14,352 nucleotides of DNA from SZUA-181 sp964601765 (GCA_964601765.1 CAZROR010000043.1:1-14352), one strand, 5' to 3'; shown: positions 1-7,514, counted from the first letter of the stretch. Notes: generated by a model from the sequence alone, not told the origin. Program-made: numbers and translations.

Positions 1-20
1 ACAGGCCTCTCCTTCGCCAT

Positions 21-49
21 TTTCGCACTACGTGCGCCCTTTCGCACTA
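21..49. repeat. Short direct repeat with internal inverted repeat upstream of alr
   Basis: The 10-mer TTTCGCACTA occurs at 21-30 and again at 40-49, 19 bp apart. Between the copies is a perfect inverted repeat, CGCAC (24-28) / GTGCG (32-36), with a 3-nt centre. The stretch 1-139 carries no gene I can support. It could hold the tail of an upstream gene or a regulatory site for alr, but I see no convincing sigma70 promoter in it. The words are short, so chance is possible. Confidence 0.3.
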
Positions 50-139
50 ACCGCACCCCAGCTTGGAGCTGCCTGCCCATCATCACATTTGTAGGCGTCG
101 GGTTTTGACGACCAGCCCGTTTGGGGCGAAACTGGAGCA

Positions 140-1213
140 ATGAGCCGCCCCGCCGTTGCCCAAATCAGCTGTGCCCACCTGCGACACAACTACGGCATCC
201 TTGTCAAAAGGGCCGGAAAGGCACGGACCATGGCGGTCGTCAAGGCTGATGCTTATGGCCATGGCCTGCACCTTGTCGGCCCGGCCCTGCATGCTGCCGG
301 CTGCACCTGTTTTGCCGTTACGGATGCCGAGGAAGGTGCGGTACTGCGGGATATCATCGGTCATGGGGCCGATATCGTCGTGCTGTCCGGGGTGTTCGAC
401 ACGGCCGATGCAAGGCTTGTTACACAATCCCGACTCACTCCTGTGGTTTTTATGACGGAACATGTCCGGATGCTACGTGACCCGGGCTTCACCGGCTCGG
501 TCTGGCTCAAGGTAGATACCGGCATGCACCGCCTGGGTGCGGATGACCCCGCATCCCTTCTGCACGCCTGCCTGGACAGCAGCATGACAATCGCCGGCGT
601 CATGAGCCACCTAGCCTGTGCCGATACACCAGATCATCCGATGAACACCGCCCAGGTATCCCGTTTTGCTGGCATCAGGCGTGAGCTGCCCAAAGACATA
701 CCGGCATCCTTGCTGAACAGTGCGGGACTTGCCTGCATGCCAGAGCTCAGCCTCGATGTAGTACGCCCGGGCATTGCCTTGTATGGTACCGAGCCTGCTG
801 CAGGCATCCGGCTGGGGCTTAAGCCGGTCATGCGCTTTTGCGGCCACATCATGCAGGTCACGGATGTACCGGCAGGTGCCAGCATTTCCTACGGGGCCAC
901 CTTCACCGCAGAACGAAACATGCGCGTCGCTGTAGTCAGTTGTGGTTATGCCGACGGCCTGCCACGCTCGCTTTCGAACCGGGGATACGGTATCTGGCGG
1001 GGAAACCGCCTACCGATTGTTGGCCGCGTATGCATGGATTACTGCCTGCTCGATGTTGGCGGGTATGCCCCCGTTCCTGGAGATGAGGTGGAATTCTGGG
1101 GTGCGACCCAGCCAGCCGCGGAGGTAGCGGCGAATGCCGGCACCATCTCCTATGAGCTGTTCACAGGTATTGGACATCGGGTACAGCACCTGGCCACGGA
1201 GACAGCGTCATGA
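140..1213 (+). CDS. alr: Alanine racemase
   Basis: PLP-dependent enzyme interconverting L- and D-alanine in the cytoplasm, supplying D-Ala for peptidoglycan. The 357-residue length is normal for the family. Seen in the sequence: the PLP-lysine motif AVVKADAYGHG (Lys35), the barrel motif DVVRPGIALYG, the second catalytic tyrosine in ISYGATF (Tyr251), and GRVCMDYCLLDVG in the C-terminal beta domain. The N-terminus (MSRPAVAQISCAHLRHNY) matches the usual family start, so the ATG at 140 is chosen, although the GGAG at 134-137 sits only 2 nt upstream. It is the first gene of a tightly packed run: its TGA overlaps the mlaE ATG by 4 nt (ATGA). Residues around the CMDY motif differ slightly from the common SMDQ form. 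The identification is secure; alr versus dadX cannot be told from sequence. Confidence 0.95.
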   Translation: MSRPAVAQISCAHLRHNYGILVKRAGKARTMAVVKADAYGHGLHLVGPALHAAGCTCFAVTDAEEGAVLRDIIGHGADIVVLSGVFDTADARLVTQSRLTPVVFMTEHVRMLRDPGFTGSVWLKVDTGMHRLGADDPASLLHACLDSSMTIAGVMSHLACADTPDHPMNTAQVSRFAGIRRELPKDIPASLLNSAGLACMPELSLDVVRPGIALYGTEPAAGIRLGLKPVMRFCGHIMQVTDVPAGASISYGATFTAERNMRVAVVSCGYADGLPRSLSNRGYGIWRGNRLPIVGRVCMDYCLLDVGGYAPVPGDEVEFWGATQPAAEVAANAGTISYELFTGIGHRVQHLATETAS

Positions 1214-1983
1214 TGCGCCTGTTTGAGCGCTTTGGTACGGCCCTGGAGTGGCTCTGCCTCACGTTCGGCCGCTACGCAAGCATGGCCGGTCAGCTGGCAC
1301 AGCTGGCGATCAGACCACCGTGGCATGTGCGGCTTATCATCCTGCAATCCGAACAGGTGGGGGTTCAGTCACTGCCTGTTGTCATGCTCACCGCCCTGTT
1401 TACGGGCATGGTTCTGGCCCTGCAATCCTACGTCGCCTTTCATCGCTTTGGTGCAGAAAGCATGGTATCCGTCGTCGTGTCGCTGTCGATGGTGCGGGAA
1501 CTCGGGCCGGTGCTGGTCGGCATCATGGTGGCAGGCCGTGTTGGTGCATCCTTTGCCGCCGAGCTTGGCACCATGCGTGTATCCGAACAGATTGACGCAT
1601 TGTGGACGCTGTCCACGCATCCGTTGCGCTATCTCGTGCTGCCACGCGTGTTTGCGGCCATTGCCATGCTGCCGCTGCTTGTGGTGCTGGCTGACGTCAT
1701 CGGTATTTTTGGAGGCTACGTGATCAGCGTCATGATGCTCGATCAGAACCCGAACCTGTATCTCGACAAGACCACGCTCTATCTCACCACACACGACTTC
1801 CACTCCGGCATCATCAAGGCCGCCTTCTTCGGCGGCATCATCGGCCTTGTGGGTTGTGCTGAAGGCTATTATTGCAGCGGCGGCGCCCAGGGAGTGGGTG
1901 AAACCACCACGCGTGCCGTCGTTATCTCCTGCATGAGTATTCTCGTGGCGGACTATATTCTCACTGCATGGATGTTCTCGTGA
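1210..1983 (+). CDS. mlaE: MlaE-type ABC transporter permease (phospholipid transport)
   Basis: Inner-membrane permease of an MCE/Mla-type ABC importer-exporter that moves phospholipids between the inner membrane and periplasm, helping keep outer-membrane lipid asymmetry. The 257 residues carry the family hallmark ELGPVLVGIMVAGRVGASFAAELGTM followed by VSEQIDAL (written here as two motifs: ELGPVLVGIMVAGRVGAS and AAELGTMRVSEQIDAL). Several hydrophobic helices are visible, including a C-terminal one ending in LVADYILTAWMF. GGAGA at 1198-1202 lies 8 nt before the ATG at 1210. The second ATG at 1213 is an alternative. The gene overlaps alr by 4 nt and mlaF by 4-16 nt, so translation is probably coupled. 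The MlaE fold is certain. The substrate is inferred from family and context. Confidence 0.93.
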   Translation: MMRLFERFGTALEWLCLTFGRYASMAGQLAQLAIRPPWHVRLIILQSEQVGVQSLPVVMLTALFTGMVLALQSYVAFHRFGAESMVSVVVSLSMVRELGPVLVGIMVAGRVGASFAAELGTMRVSEQIDALWTLSTHPLRYLVLPRVFAAIAMLPLLVVLADVIGIFGGYVISVMMLDQNPNLYLDKTTLYLTTHDFHSGIIKAAFFGGIIGLVGCAEGYYCSGGAQGVGETTTRAVVISCMSILVADYILTAWMFS

Positions 1984-2774
1984 GCACCCCGAAAATCCGG
2001 GTGCGTGGCCTGAAAAAGGCCTTCAACGGCAGGGCCGTACTTGATGGCATCGACCTGGACGTGATGCGTGGTGAATCCATGGTCATTATCGGCCTTTCCG
2101 GTGTGGGGAAAAGCGTACTCATTAAATGCATCCTTGGCCTGCTCATACCGGATGACGGTGAAATTCTTGTGGACGGTGAAAACTGGTGTGAACTCAATAC
2201 GGACGAACGTCTGCAGCGTATGCAAAGCGTTGGCGTCGTTTTTCAGGGTGCGGCACTGTTCGACTCCCTGCCGGTCTGGAAAAATGTTGCCTTCGCATTG
2301 CTGCAACGAGGAATGCCCCCTCATGAGGCAAAGGAACGCGCCAGCGAGGTACTCGAATTGCTGGAGCTGCCCGGCATCGAAATGAAGATGCCCGCCGAGC
2401 TATCCGGCGGGATGGCCAAACGCGTTGGTCTTGCCCGCGCTATCTGCCACCGCCCGGAAATGATTTTTTACGACGAGCCTCTCACCGGCCTTGACCCTGT
2501 GATGTCCGATGTCATTTCCCGGCTGATGATGCGTCTGCATAGTAAATTCAAGGTCACTTCGGTGACCATCGCACACGATATGAATCTGGCGCGGAACTTC
2601 GGCGACCATATTGCGCTGCTATACCATGGACGTATTCACCGGCTTATGGAACCATCAGAGTTGGATACCTGTCCGGACCCGATTGTTCGCCAGTTTGTGG
2701 AGGGCCATGCCGAGGGACCCATTGAGTTCCAGGAGGAAACGGCTATGAAACAGAAAGAAGGGAGGAAGTCATGA
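1968..2774 (+). CDS. mlaF: MlaF-type ABC transporter ATP-binding protein
   Basis: Cytoplasmic ATPase that powers the MlaE permease. Motifs in order: Walker A GLSGVGKS (residues 42-49 from the ATG), Q-loop VVFQGAALFDSL, ABC signature ELSGGMAKRVGLARAI, Walker B MIFYDEP with LTGLDP, and the switch histidine in VTIAHD. The SGGMAKR signature and AALFDSL Q-loop are typical of the MlaF subfamily rather than generic ABC ATPases. The start is uncertain. ATG at 1968 overlaps mlaE by 16 nt. The in-frame GTG at 1980 gives a 4-nt GTGA overlap like the neighbouring junctions and would begin MSTPKIRVRGL. Neither has a strong Shine-Dalgarno site. The C-terminus runs into the mlaD start with another ATGA overlap and contains the mlaD ribosome-binding site. 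Confidence 0.94.
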   Translation: MDVLVSTPKIRVRGLKKAFNGRAVLDGIDLDVMRGESMVIIGLSGVGKSVLIKCILGLLIPDDGEILVDGENWCELNTDERLQRMQSVGVVFQGAALFDSLPVWKNVAFALLQRGMPPHEAKERASEVLELLELPGIEMKMPAELSGGMAKRVGLARAICHRPEMIFYDEPLTGLDPVMSDVISRLMMRLHSKFKVTSVTIAHDMNLARNFGDHIALLYHGRIHRLMEPSELDTCPDPIVRQFVEGHAEGPIEFQEETAMKQKEGRKS

Positions 2775-3775
2775 GCCCCCAGGCCCGACTGGGGGCGTTC
2801 GTGCTCGTTGCCATTGTCACACTCGGGCTTGTGAGCAGCAAGATCAGCGGCATGATTCTATTCAAGCAAAAGAGCCACATCGTCGAGGCTGAATTTGCGG
2901 ATCTCATGGGTCTGGAGGTGCAGGCCCCCGTGCGCATGGCCGGTGTCAAGGTCGGCATCGTGCAGGATATTCTGCTGAAGAATAACCGTGCGGTTGCCCG
3001 CATTGCACTAAACCCCGATGTGCGCCTGCCTGCCTCCACACGCGCCTCGATTGTAAGCCGTGGACTGGTTGGCGATAAGTATTTGTCGCTTAGTGCTAAG
3101 CCGGGCGACACCGAGTGGCTGCCGGACGGCGCCACGATTCCTTCCGACCCAAGCGGAGATTTCAACGTGCTCATGCGCAAGCTCTCGGTCATCGCCGATG
3201 ACTTTGGCGGGCTCAGTCACCAGCTGGGCGAAGCATTCAAAGGAAAAAACGGCGTAAAGTTCAGTGAAATGATCAAAAGCATTGACCAGGCTGCCGGAGA
3301 GATCGCTGCATTGCTCAAGGAAAACCATGCAAATCTGACAGCAACCATCGCCAATATCCGTGTGGCCAGTGAAGCCGCCAAGCGTGACCTTCCCGAAACC
3401 CTGGCCAATCTGCGTCGTTTGAGTCACGACCTGAGCCAGTTGGTCAGCACGCATCGGGCAGCACTTGATCAAAGCGCGGCCCTGCTGCCAAAGACACTGA
3501 AAAGCGGAAAAGCATTCTTTGACAAGGGACACCAGGCAATGGCCGAGGCCGATGATATTCTCGTGGAAAACCGTGAAAATCTCATGCGTACCATTTTTGA
3601 ATTCCGCAAGACCGCGGAGCACCTGGAAGAGCTCTCCGACGATTTACGCCGTAATCCGTGGAAGCTCATGGTTAAGAAGCCTGAGATCAAACGCAGCAAG
3701 CGTGCCAGACAGGAAAAGATGGAAGAGATGCTGCTTTCCACCGGACACATGGATATCGCACCGGCACGCAAATAG
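2771..3775 (+). CDS. mlaD: MlaD-like MCE-domain lipid-binding protein, long form
   Basis: Periplasmic MCE subunit anchored in the inner membrane that binds or channels phospholipid for the MlaEF ABC core. An N-terminal membrane helix lies at about residues 7-23. An MCE domain follows at about 37-115, with the typical MGLEVQAPVRMAGVKVGIV and a GLVGDKYLSL strand. Then comes a long, charged, mostly helical region (about 125-290) and a LRRNPWKLM motif (Asn295-Pro-Trp) of the kind seen in long single-MCE proteins. At 334 residues it is much longer than the roughly 180-residue E. coli MlaD. GGAGG at 2761-2765, 5 nt before the ATG, fixes the start. Only 4 nt separate it from the next gene. No mlaC or mlaB homolog follows. 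The MCE call is secure. The precise mla ortholog name is less so, given the length. Confidence 0.9.
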   Translation: MSPQARLGAFVLVAIVTLGLVSSKISGMILFKQKSHIVEAEFADLMGLEVQAPVRMAGVKVGIVQDILLKNNRAVARIALNPDVRLPASTRASIVSRGLVGDKYLSLSAKPGDTEWLPDGATIPSDPSGDFNVLMRKLSVIADDFGGLSHQLGEAFKGKNGVKFSEMIKSIDQAAGEIAALLKENHANLTATIANIRVASEAAKRDLPETLANLRRLSHDLSQLVSTHRAALDQSAALLPKTLKSGKAFFDKGHQAMAEADDILVENRENLMRTIFEFRKTAEHLEELSDDLRRNPWKLMVKKPEIKRSKRARQEKMEEMLLSTGHMDIAPARK

Positions 3776-3779
3776 GCCC

Positions 3780-4544
3780 GTGTTGCTCCGCAACTGCCTC
3801 CTCTGTGCCTGCCTCATGTGCCTGCCGGCCATGTCGGCATGGGGGAAGACCCCATTTGAGGCAGCACAGGCCTTTTATGAAAGCGGCAGGGAAACCGAGG
3901 CCAGGCGGGCGCTCAGACAAGAGCTTCGGCTCAGGCCGCGCAACCTGGACGCGCGCTACGATCTGGCCGTGTTGCTTGCCCGCATCGGTCACGATAAGGA
4001 AGCCAAGCGCCTGTACGAGGAGAATCTCAAACGTGGCCGGCATCTGCCAAGCATCGTCAATTTAAGTGCCATGCTCCGGGAAGAAGGACACATGGAAAAG
4101 GCCAGGCAGCTGCTGTTGAAGGCGACCCGATATTTCCGGGCCGAGGCCGTGCCCTGGTATCTGCTGGCCGACATGGCCGCCAGGGGGGGACACACCGGGC
4201 AGGCCGAGACCTATTACAGGCGGGCTCTCGAGGCAGACGCGCTGAACGGTTTTTCCCACCTGCGTTATGCACGCTTTCTGGCCCGCCAGAAGCGATACGG
4301 GCCCGCGTTGAAACATGCCGGACGGGCAGCCAGCCTGCTGCCCGACTGTGCGCCGTGCTGGCACATCCTGGGCACCATCCAGCAACAGGCCGGGCATCCC
4401 CGACAAGCGCTCGCCGCCTATCAGCGTAGCGCTGCTCTTAAACCGGGCAGGGACATTCGCAAGCGCATCATTGCCGTACTCGAATCCATGGGCGAGAATG
4501 AACGCGCCGCCGCCATGCGGCGCGTATTGTCAGGGGGGAAATGA
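3780..4544 (+). CDS. Secreted tetratricopeptide-repeat (TPR) protein
   Basis: A 254-residue protein made almost wholly of helix-turn-helix TPR units. Recognisable repeats cover about residues 25-250, for example ARYDLAVLLARIGHDKEA, WYLLADMAARGGHTGQAETY and HILGTIQQQAGHPRQALAAY. The GTG start at 3780 is chosen because it reveals a classic signal peptide, MLLRNCLLCACLMCLPAMSA, with cleavage expected near residues 19-20. The reading frame stays open further upstream inside mlaD, but that stretch is not TPR-like. A TTG at 3783 is an alternative start, and the Shine-Dalgarno site is weak. The signal region is unusually rich in cysteine but has no good lipobox. The gene lies 4 nt after mlaD and occupies the position where mlaC would be expected. 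A periplasmic scaffold or partner of the lipid transporter is an inference. No specific function is recognised. Confidence 0.8.
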   Translation: MLLRNCLLCACLMCLPAMSAWGKTPFEAAQAFYESGRETEARRALRQELRLRPRNLDARYDLAVLLARIGHDKEAKRLYEENLKRGRHLPSIVNLSAMLREEGHMEKARQLLLKATRYFRAEAVPWYLLADMAARGGHTGQAETYYRRALEADALNGFSHLRYARFLARQKRYGPALKHAGRAASLLPDCAPCWHILGTIQQQAGHPRQALAAYQRSAALKPGRDIRKRIIAVLESMGENERAAAMRRVLSGGK

Positions 4545-4545
4545 T

Positions 4546-4689
4546 ATGCCATATATCAACATTCGCGTGGCGGGCACGCTTTCCCGGGAACAAAAGCAGA
4601 AGATTGTTGAGAGTGTCACCGTGCTCATGCAGGAGGTTGCCCGCGAAAACTGGGCCAAGTCGGGCCGCCTGCTTGACGAGGCATCATGA
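4546..4689 (+). CDS. Short 4-oxalocrotonate tautomerase-like protein, apparently internally deleted
   Basis: A 47-residue protein. The first half, MPYINIRVAGTLSREQKQKI, is a textbook 4-OT family start: Pro2 becomes the catalytic N-terminal proline after Met removal, then a beta strand and the long amphipathic helix. The end, ENWAKSGRLLDEAS, resembles the family's C-terminal NWGxGG segment. The usual central strand (roughly 15 residues, including the region around Arg39 of 4-OT) is absent, so the two halves are joined directly at about residues 32-34. Family members are normally about 60-65 residues. Start: the G-run AGGGGGG at 4532-4538 is 7 nt before the ATG at 4546. The ATG at 4541 is out of frame. 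The stop overlaps ybdK by 4 nt. It may be a non-catalytic remnant kept for translational coupling, or a divergent small subunit. Confidence 0.72.
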   Translation: MPYINIRVAGTLSREQKQKIVESVTVLMQEVARENWAKSGRLLDEAS

Positions 4690-5804
4690 ACAAGGGGGCA
4701 TCCATCCCCTATCATGCCTCGACACTGGGCTCACTGGGCGTTGAAATCGAATGGATGACGGTAGACAAAAAAACCGGCGCCCAGGTGCCCGCTGCACCGG
4801 CGCTGCTTGAGGCTATTGACTGCTATCCCCGCATCAAGCCGGAGCTGTTCACCTCAACCATCGAAGTCAATTCAAGCATACATCAGCACACCAGGGTCTG
4901 TATCGAGGAGCTGCAACAGCTGTCATATGAGGCTGGACAGGAATTGGCCAGACAGGGTGCGGCGCTGCTGGCCAGTGGCACACATCCCTTCTCGCACTGG
5001 CAGGATCAGGTCATCAGCGATAATGCGCGTTATCACCGCCTGGTGGAGCGCCTGCAATGGATGGCACGCCGTTTCAATATCTTCGGCATCCATGTGCACG
5101 TCGGTATGCCGGATGGTGACAGTTGCATCAATGCCATGAACAACCTGATGCCGGTGATTCCCGCCTTTCTGGCCATCTCGGCCAATTCACCCTTCTGGGG
5201 CGGACACGACACGGGGCTTGCTGCGTGCCGTATCAAGATCTTTGAAGGCCTGAGCCAGGGTGGCATGCCATTCTACTTTGAGGACTGGCAGGATTTCGAA
5301 CATTGTGCGAACCGGCTCATTGCTACCGGTAGCATTGACTCCGTGCGTGATATCTGGTGGGAAATGCGGCCACATCCGAATTTCGGCACGCTGGAAATTC
5401 GTATCGGAGACATGCTTCCCACGATGGCCGATACCGAGGCCTATATCGCCTTCGTGCGTGCCGAGGCTGTGGCCGCTGCCCGTTATGCAACAACCACACA
5501 TGTACATCCCTCCCTTATCCGTGAAAACCGCTGGCGGGCCTGCCGTTATGGCATGCAGGCCATGATTATCGATCCTGAGGCGGAAGAACTCATCCCAGTA
5601 CTGGACTGGATCGAGCTGCGACTGGACAGGCTTGCAGGCCAGGGGGCCGGTGACGAGGATATTGATATTGTCCGCAGGCGCCTGCCCGTATGGCGCCGGC
5701 TGGGCGATGGGGCCAGCCGGCAGCGCGCGTTGCGAGACAAGTACGCATCTGACGCCGATATGGTCCGCGCCATGCGGGACGATGGCTGGCAGCGCCATGT
5801 CTGA
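4686..5804 (+). CDS. ybdK: YbdK-type carboxylate-amine ligase (glutamate-cysteine ligase family 2)
   Basis: ATP-grasp-like GCS2 family ligase that joins a carboxylate (typically the gamma-carboxyl of glutamate) to an amine in the cytoplasm. E. coli YbdK has weak glutamate-cysteine ligase activity and its true substrate is not settled. The 372 residues match the usual length. Key features: LGVEIEW (Glu20 and Glu22, metal/ATP site), STIEVNS (Glu60), GIHVHVG (His136 and His138), ISANSPFW, and MRPHPNFGTLEIRIGD. GAGG at 4678-4681 precedes the ATG by 4 nt. The gene overlaps the tautomerase by 4 nt upstream and the amidohydrolase by 8 nt downstream, so the three are likely co-translated. The nearby amidohydrolase suggests a shared amide-bond substrate, but this is an inference. 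Confidence 0.88.
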   Translation: MNKGASIPYHASTLGSLGVEIEWMTVDKKTGAQVPAAPALLEAIDCYPRIKPELFTSTIEVNSSIHQHTRVCIEELQQLSYEAGQELARQGAALLASGTHPFSHWQDQVISDNARYHRLVERLQWMARRFNIFGIHVHVGMPDGDSCINAMNNLMPVIPAFLAISANSPFWGGHDTGLAACRIKIFEGLSQGGMPFYFEDWQDFEHCANRLIATGSIDSVRDIWWEMRPHPNFGTLEIRIGDMLPTMADTEAYIAFVRAEAVAAARYATTTHVHPSLIRENRWRACRYGMQAMIIDPEAEELIPVLDWIELRLDRLAGQGAGDEDIDIVRRRLPVWRRLGDGASRQRALRDKYASDADMVRAMRDDGWQRHV

Positions 5805-6981
5805 TCCCAAAGTTGCCGCCATGTTGCAGCAACAGGTTGCCGATATTGCCCCCCGCCTGGTTGAAATGCGCCGATATCTGCACCGGCACCCGGAGCTCTC
5901 CGGTGAGGAAGAAAAGACTGCGGCCTATGTCACTGACGTGCTGCGTGAGGCTGGTATCCCTGTGCAATGCGGCATTGGCGGTCATGGCCTGCTGGCACGC
6001 ATCACCTCGCCACAATCACAGCGTTGGATCGCACTCAGGGCGGACATGGATGCTCTGCCCATCAGCGACGGGAAGTCATGCGCCTATGCGTCCACTGCTC
6101 AAAATATCTCGCATGCCTGCGGTCATGACGCGCATACAGCTATGCTCGTAGCAGCGGCGCTGCTGTTGCAGCGGATGCGCGAACAGCTGTCATGCAATGT
6201 TGCCTGCGTGTTCCAGCCGGCTGAGGAAACAACCGAAGGCGCTGCTGCCATGCTTGCCGACGATGTCTTTGCGGACTGTCAGCCCGAGCGCATTCATGCG
6301 CTGCATGTCTCCCCGTATCTTCCCACCGGCAGCCTGGGCCTGAAAAGCGGTGCGATGTGTGCTGCCGCAGACATGTTTACAGTCGAAATTACCGGACATG
6401 GTGGTCATGCGGCACGGCCGCACGAATGCATCGATGTCATTCTCATCGCCAGTCATATCATCAGTGCCCTGCATCATATTATCAGCCGGCGTATCAACCC
6501 GTTACATCCTGCCGTACTTACCATCGGCCAGATTCAGGGAGGGCAGGCTGCCAATGTGATTCCCGACCGGGTCCGCTTTTCCGGTACGGTGCGATCTCTG
6601 AATCCGGAGGTGCACGAAGAAATACGTCAACGTATGGACCGCATCATTCGACAAACAGCTGAAACCTGGGGGGCAGTGGCACACTTTCACATGCAACAGG
6701 CCATCCCGGTGCTGCACAATGACGAGGAGATCATGCAACTTGTGCAGAGGCAGCTGGAGCGCTTCCTGCCCGAGGTGCCCCTCATTGAGATTACGGAGCC
6801 ATCGATGGGGGGCGAAGACTTTGCCGAATTCCTGGAGCATGTTCCCGGCAGCCTGCTGCGGCTTGGCACGGGTGGCAGCCCGGTCACGCGCTATCCCCTG
6901 CACCACCCCTGCTTCGATATCGACGAATCCGCTCTGCCCACCGGTGTGGCGGCACTGGTCAGCCTGTGCCTGAATGCGTAG
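5797..6981 (+). CDS. M20D family amidohydrolase (hippurate hydrolase/aminoacylase-like)
   Basis: Cytoplasmic dinuclear metal amidohydrolase that cleaves N-acyl amino acids or related amides. From ATG 5797 the 394-residue length is typical. Motifs: MRRYLHRHPELSGEE at the N-terminus, metal ligands in ACGHDAH (Cys108, His110), catalytic and metal glutamates in QPAEETTEG (Glu143, Glu144), a histidine in ALHV (170), the lid-domain motif GHGGHAARPHECID, MGGEDFAEFL, and the final ligand in LHHPCFDIDE (His369/370). The frame is open further upstream inside ybdK, and ATG 5782 is a near alternative. ATG 5797 gives the best match to family starts with an 8-nt overlap. No T-rich terminator is visible in the 122 nt after it. 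The exact substrate cannot be told from sequence. Confidence 0.9.
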   Translation: MSDPKVAAMLQQQVADIAPRLVEMRRYLHRHPELSGEEEKTAAYVTDVLREAGIPVQCGIGGHGLLARITSPQSQRWIALRADMDALPISDGKSCAYASTAQNISHACGHDAHTAMLVAAALLLQRMREQLSCNVACVFQPAEETTEGAAAMLADDVFADCQPERIHALHVSPYLPTGSLGLKSGAMCAAADMFTVEITGHGGHAARPHECIDVILIASHIISALHHIISRRINPLHPAVLTIGQIQGGQAANVIPDRVRFSGTVRSLNPEVHEEIRQRMDRIIRQTAETWGAVAHFHMQQAIPVLHNDEEIMQLVQRQLERFLPEVPLIEITEPSMGGEDFAEFLEHVPGSLLRLGTGGSPVTRYPLHHPCFDIDESALPTGVAALVSLCLNA

Positions 6982-7103
6982 CCCGGCATGTCTACAAAGG
7001 CCATGTGCCAGGGGTGGAATCATCACGCACTCATCATGCGTTCATGAAAGCTGGTGACAGTAATCCCTTGTATTTAAAACTGCCCGCCCCCATATAGGTA
7101 ATC

Positions 7104-7514
7104 ATGATGCGATTATTTCTTTTTCTGTTTATTACAGTGCCCCTCCTTGAACTGTATGTGCTTATTGAGGTGGGCAGTGGTATCGGTGGATTCAATACCA
7201 TTGCACTGTGCCTGATCACTGCGGCTATCGGTGGCCTGCTGGTGCGGGAACAGGGGCTCAGAACCCTCCTGGATGCGCGTCGTGGTCTGGCTGAGGGGCA
7301 CCCCCCGACTGCACATATGGCACATGGTCTGATGATCGCACTGGCGGGCGTGCTGCTGTTTACACCGGGTTTTATCACGGATGCAGTCGGCTTTGCCTTG
7401 CTGATTCCACCCTTCAGGCGCATGCTGATCAATCGCTTCGTTCCGCAGCAACCTGCCGGCCGTACCTGGATCGAGGCGGAGATCGTGGATCCGGACGAGC
7501 GGTTTCTGCCTTGA
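7104..7514 (+). CDS. fxsA: FxsA family inner-membrane protein
   Basis: A 136-residue cytoplasmic-membrane protein. In E. coli, FxsA overproduction relieves exclusion of phage T7 by the F plasmid; its normal role is unknown. Family pattern seen: N-terminal hydrophobic helix with VPLLELYVLIEVGSGIGG, a second helix with ITAAIGGLLVREQG, a cytoplasmic linker with GHPP, then ALAGVLLFTPGFITDAVG and LLIPPFRR, followed by a polar tail. The start is ATG 7104 (or 7107) with AGG at 7096-7098 as a modest ribosome-binding site. A weak promoter may lie upstream (GTGACA 7054-7059, TAAAAC 7075-7080, 15-nt spacer), but I do not rely on it. The 122-nt gap suggests a new transcription unit or a loose link to the upstream operon. 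Confidence 0.9.
   Translation: MMRLFLFLFITVPLLELYVLIEVGSGIGGFNTIALCLITAAIGGLLVREQGLRTLLDARRGLAEGHPPTAHMAHGLMIALAGVLLFTPGFITDAVGFALLIPPFRRMLINRFVPQQPAGRTWIEAEIVDPDERFLP

Noticed and set aside
1..108. Open frame on the + strand from the left edge to a TGA at 106-108, possibly the end of an upstream gene
   Set aside because: The 35 residues show no family resemblance, in particular no DnaB C-terminus as often found before alr, and the two other frames also run to stops at 50 and 93. There is no way to choose.
3519..3779. Upstream extension of the TPR gene overlapping mlaD by about 250 nt
   Set aside because: The extension is out of frame within conserved mlaD coding sequence. The signal peptide starting at 3780 marks the true N-terminus.
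5632..5796. Upstream extension of the M20 amidohydrolase into ybdK
   Set aside because: The extra 55 residues do not resemble the family, and the ATG at 5797 gives the normal length and N-terminus.
5187..5822. 211-codon open frame on the - strand inside ybdK
   Set aside because: Antisense to a conserved ligase, with no family features and no ribosome-binding site. The same holds for the long antisense frames inside mlaE, mlaD and aroB.
6982..7053. Imperfect hairpin GGCATG/CATGTGCC after the amidohydrolase as a terminator
   Set aside because: The stem is interrupted and has no T-run, so a Rho-independent terminator is not supported.
7068..7098. Promoter-like pair TTGTAT and TATAGG before fxsA
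   Set aside because: The spacer would be 19 nt and transcription would start at or after the fxsA ATG, so it is unlikely to serve fxsA.
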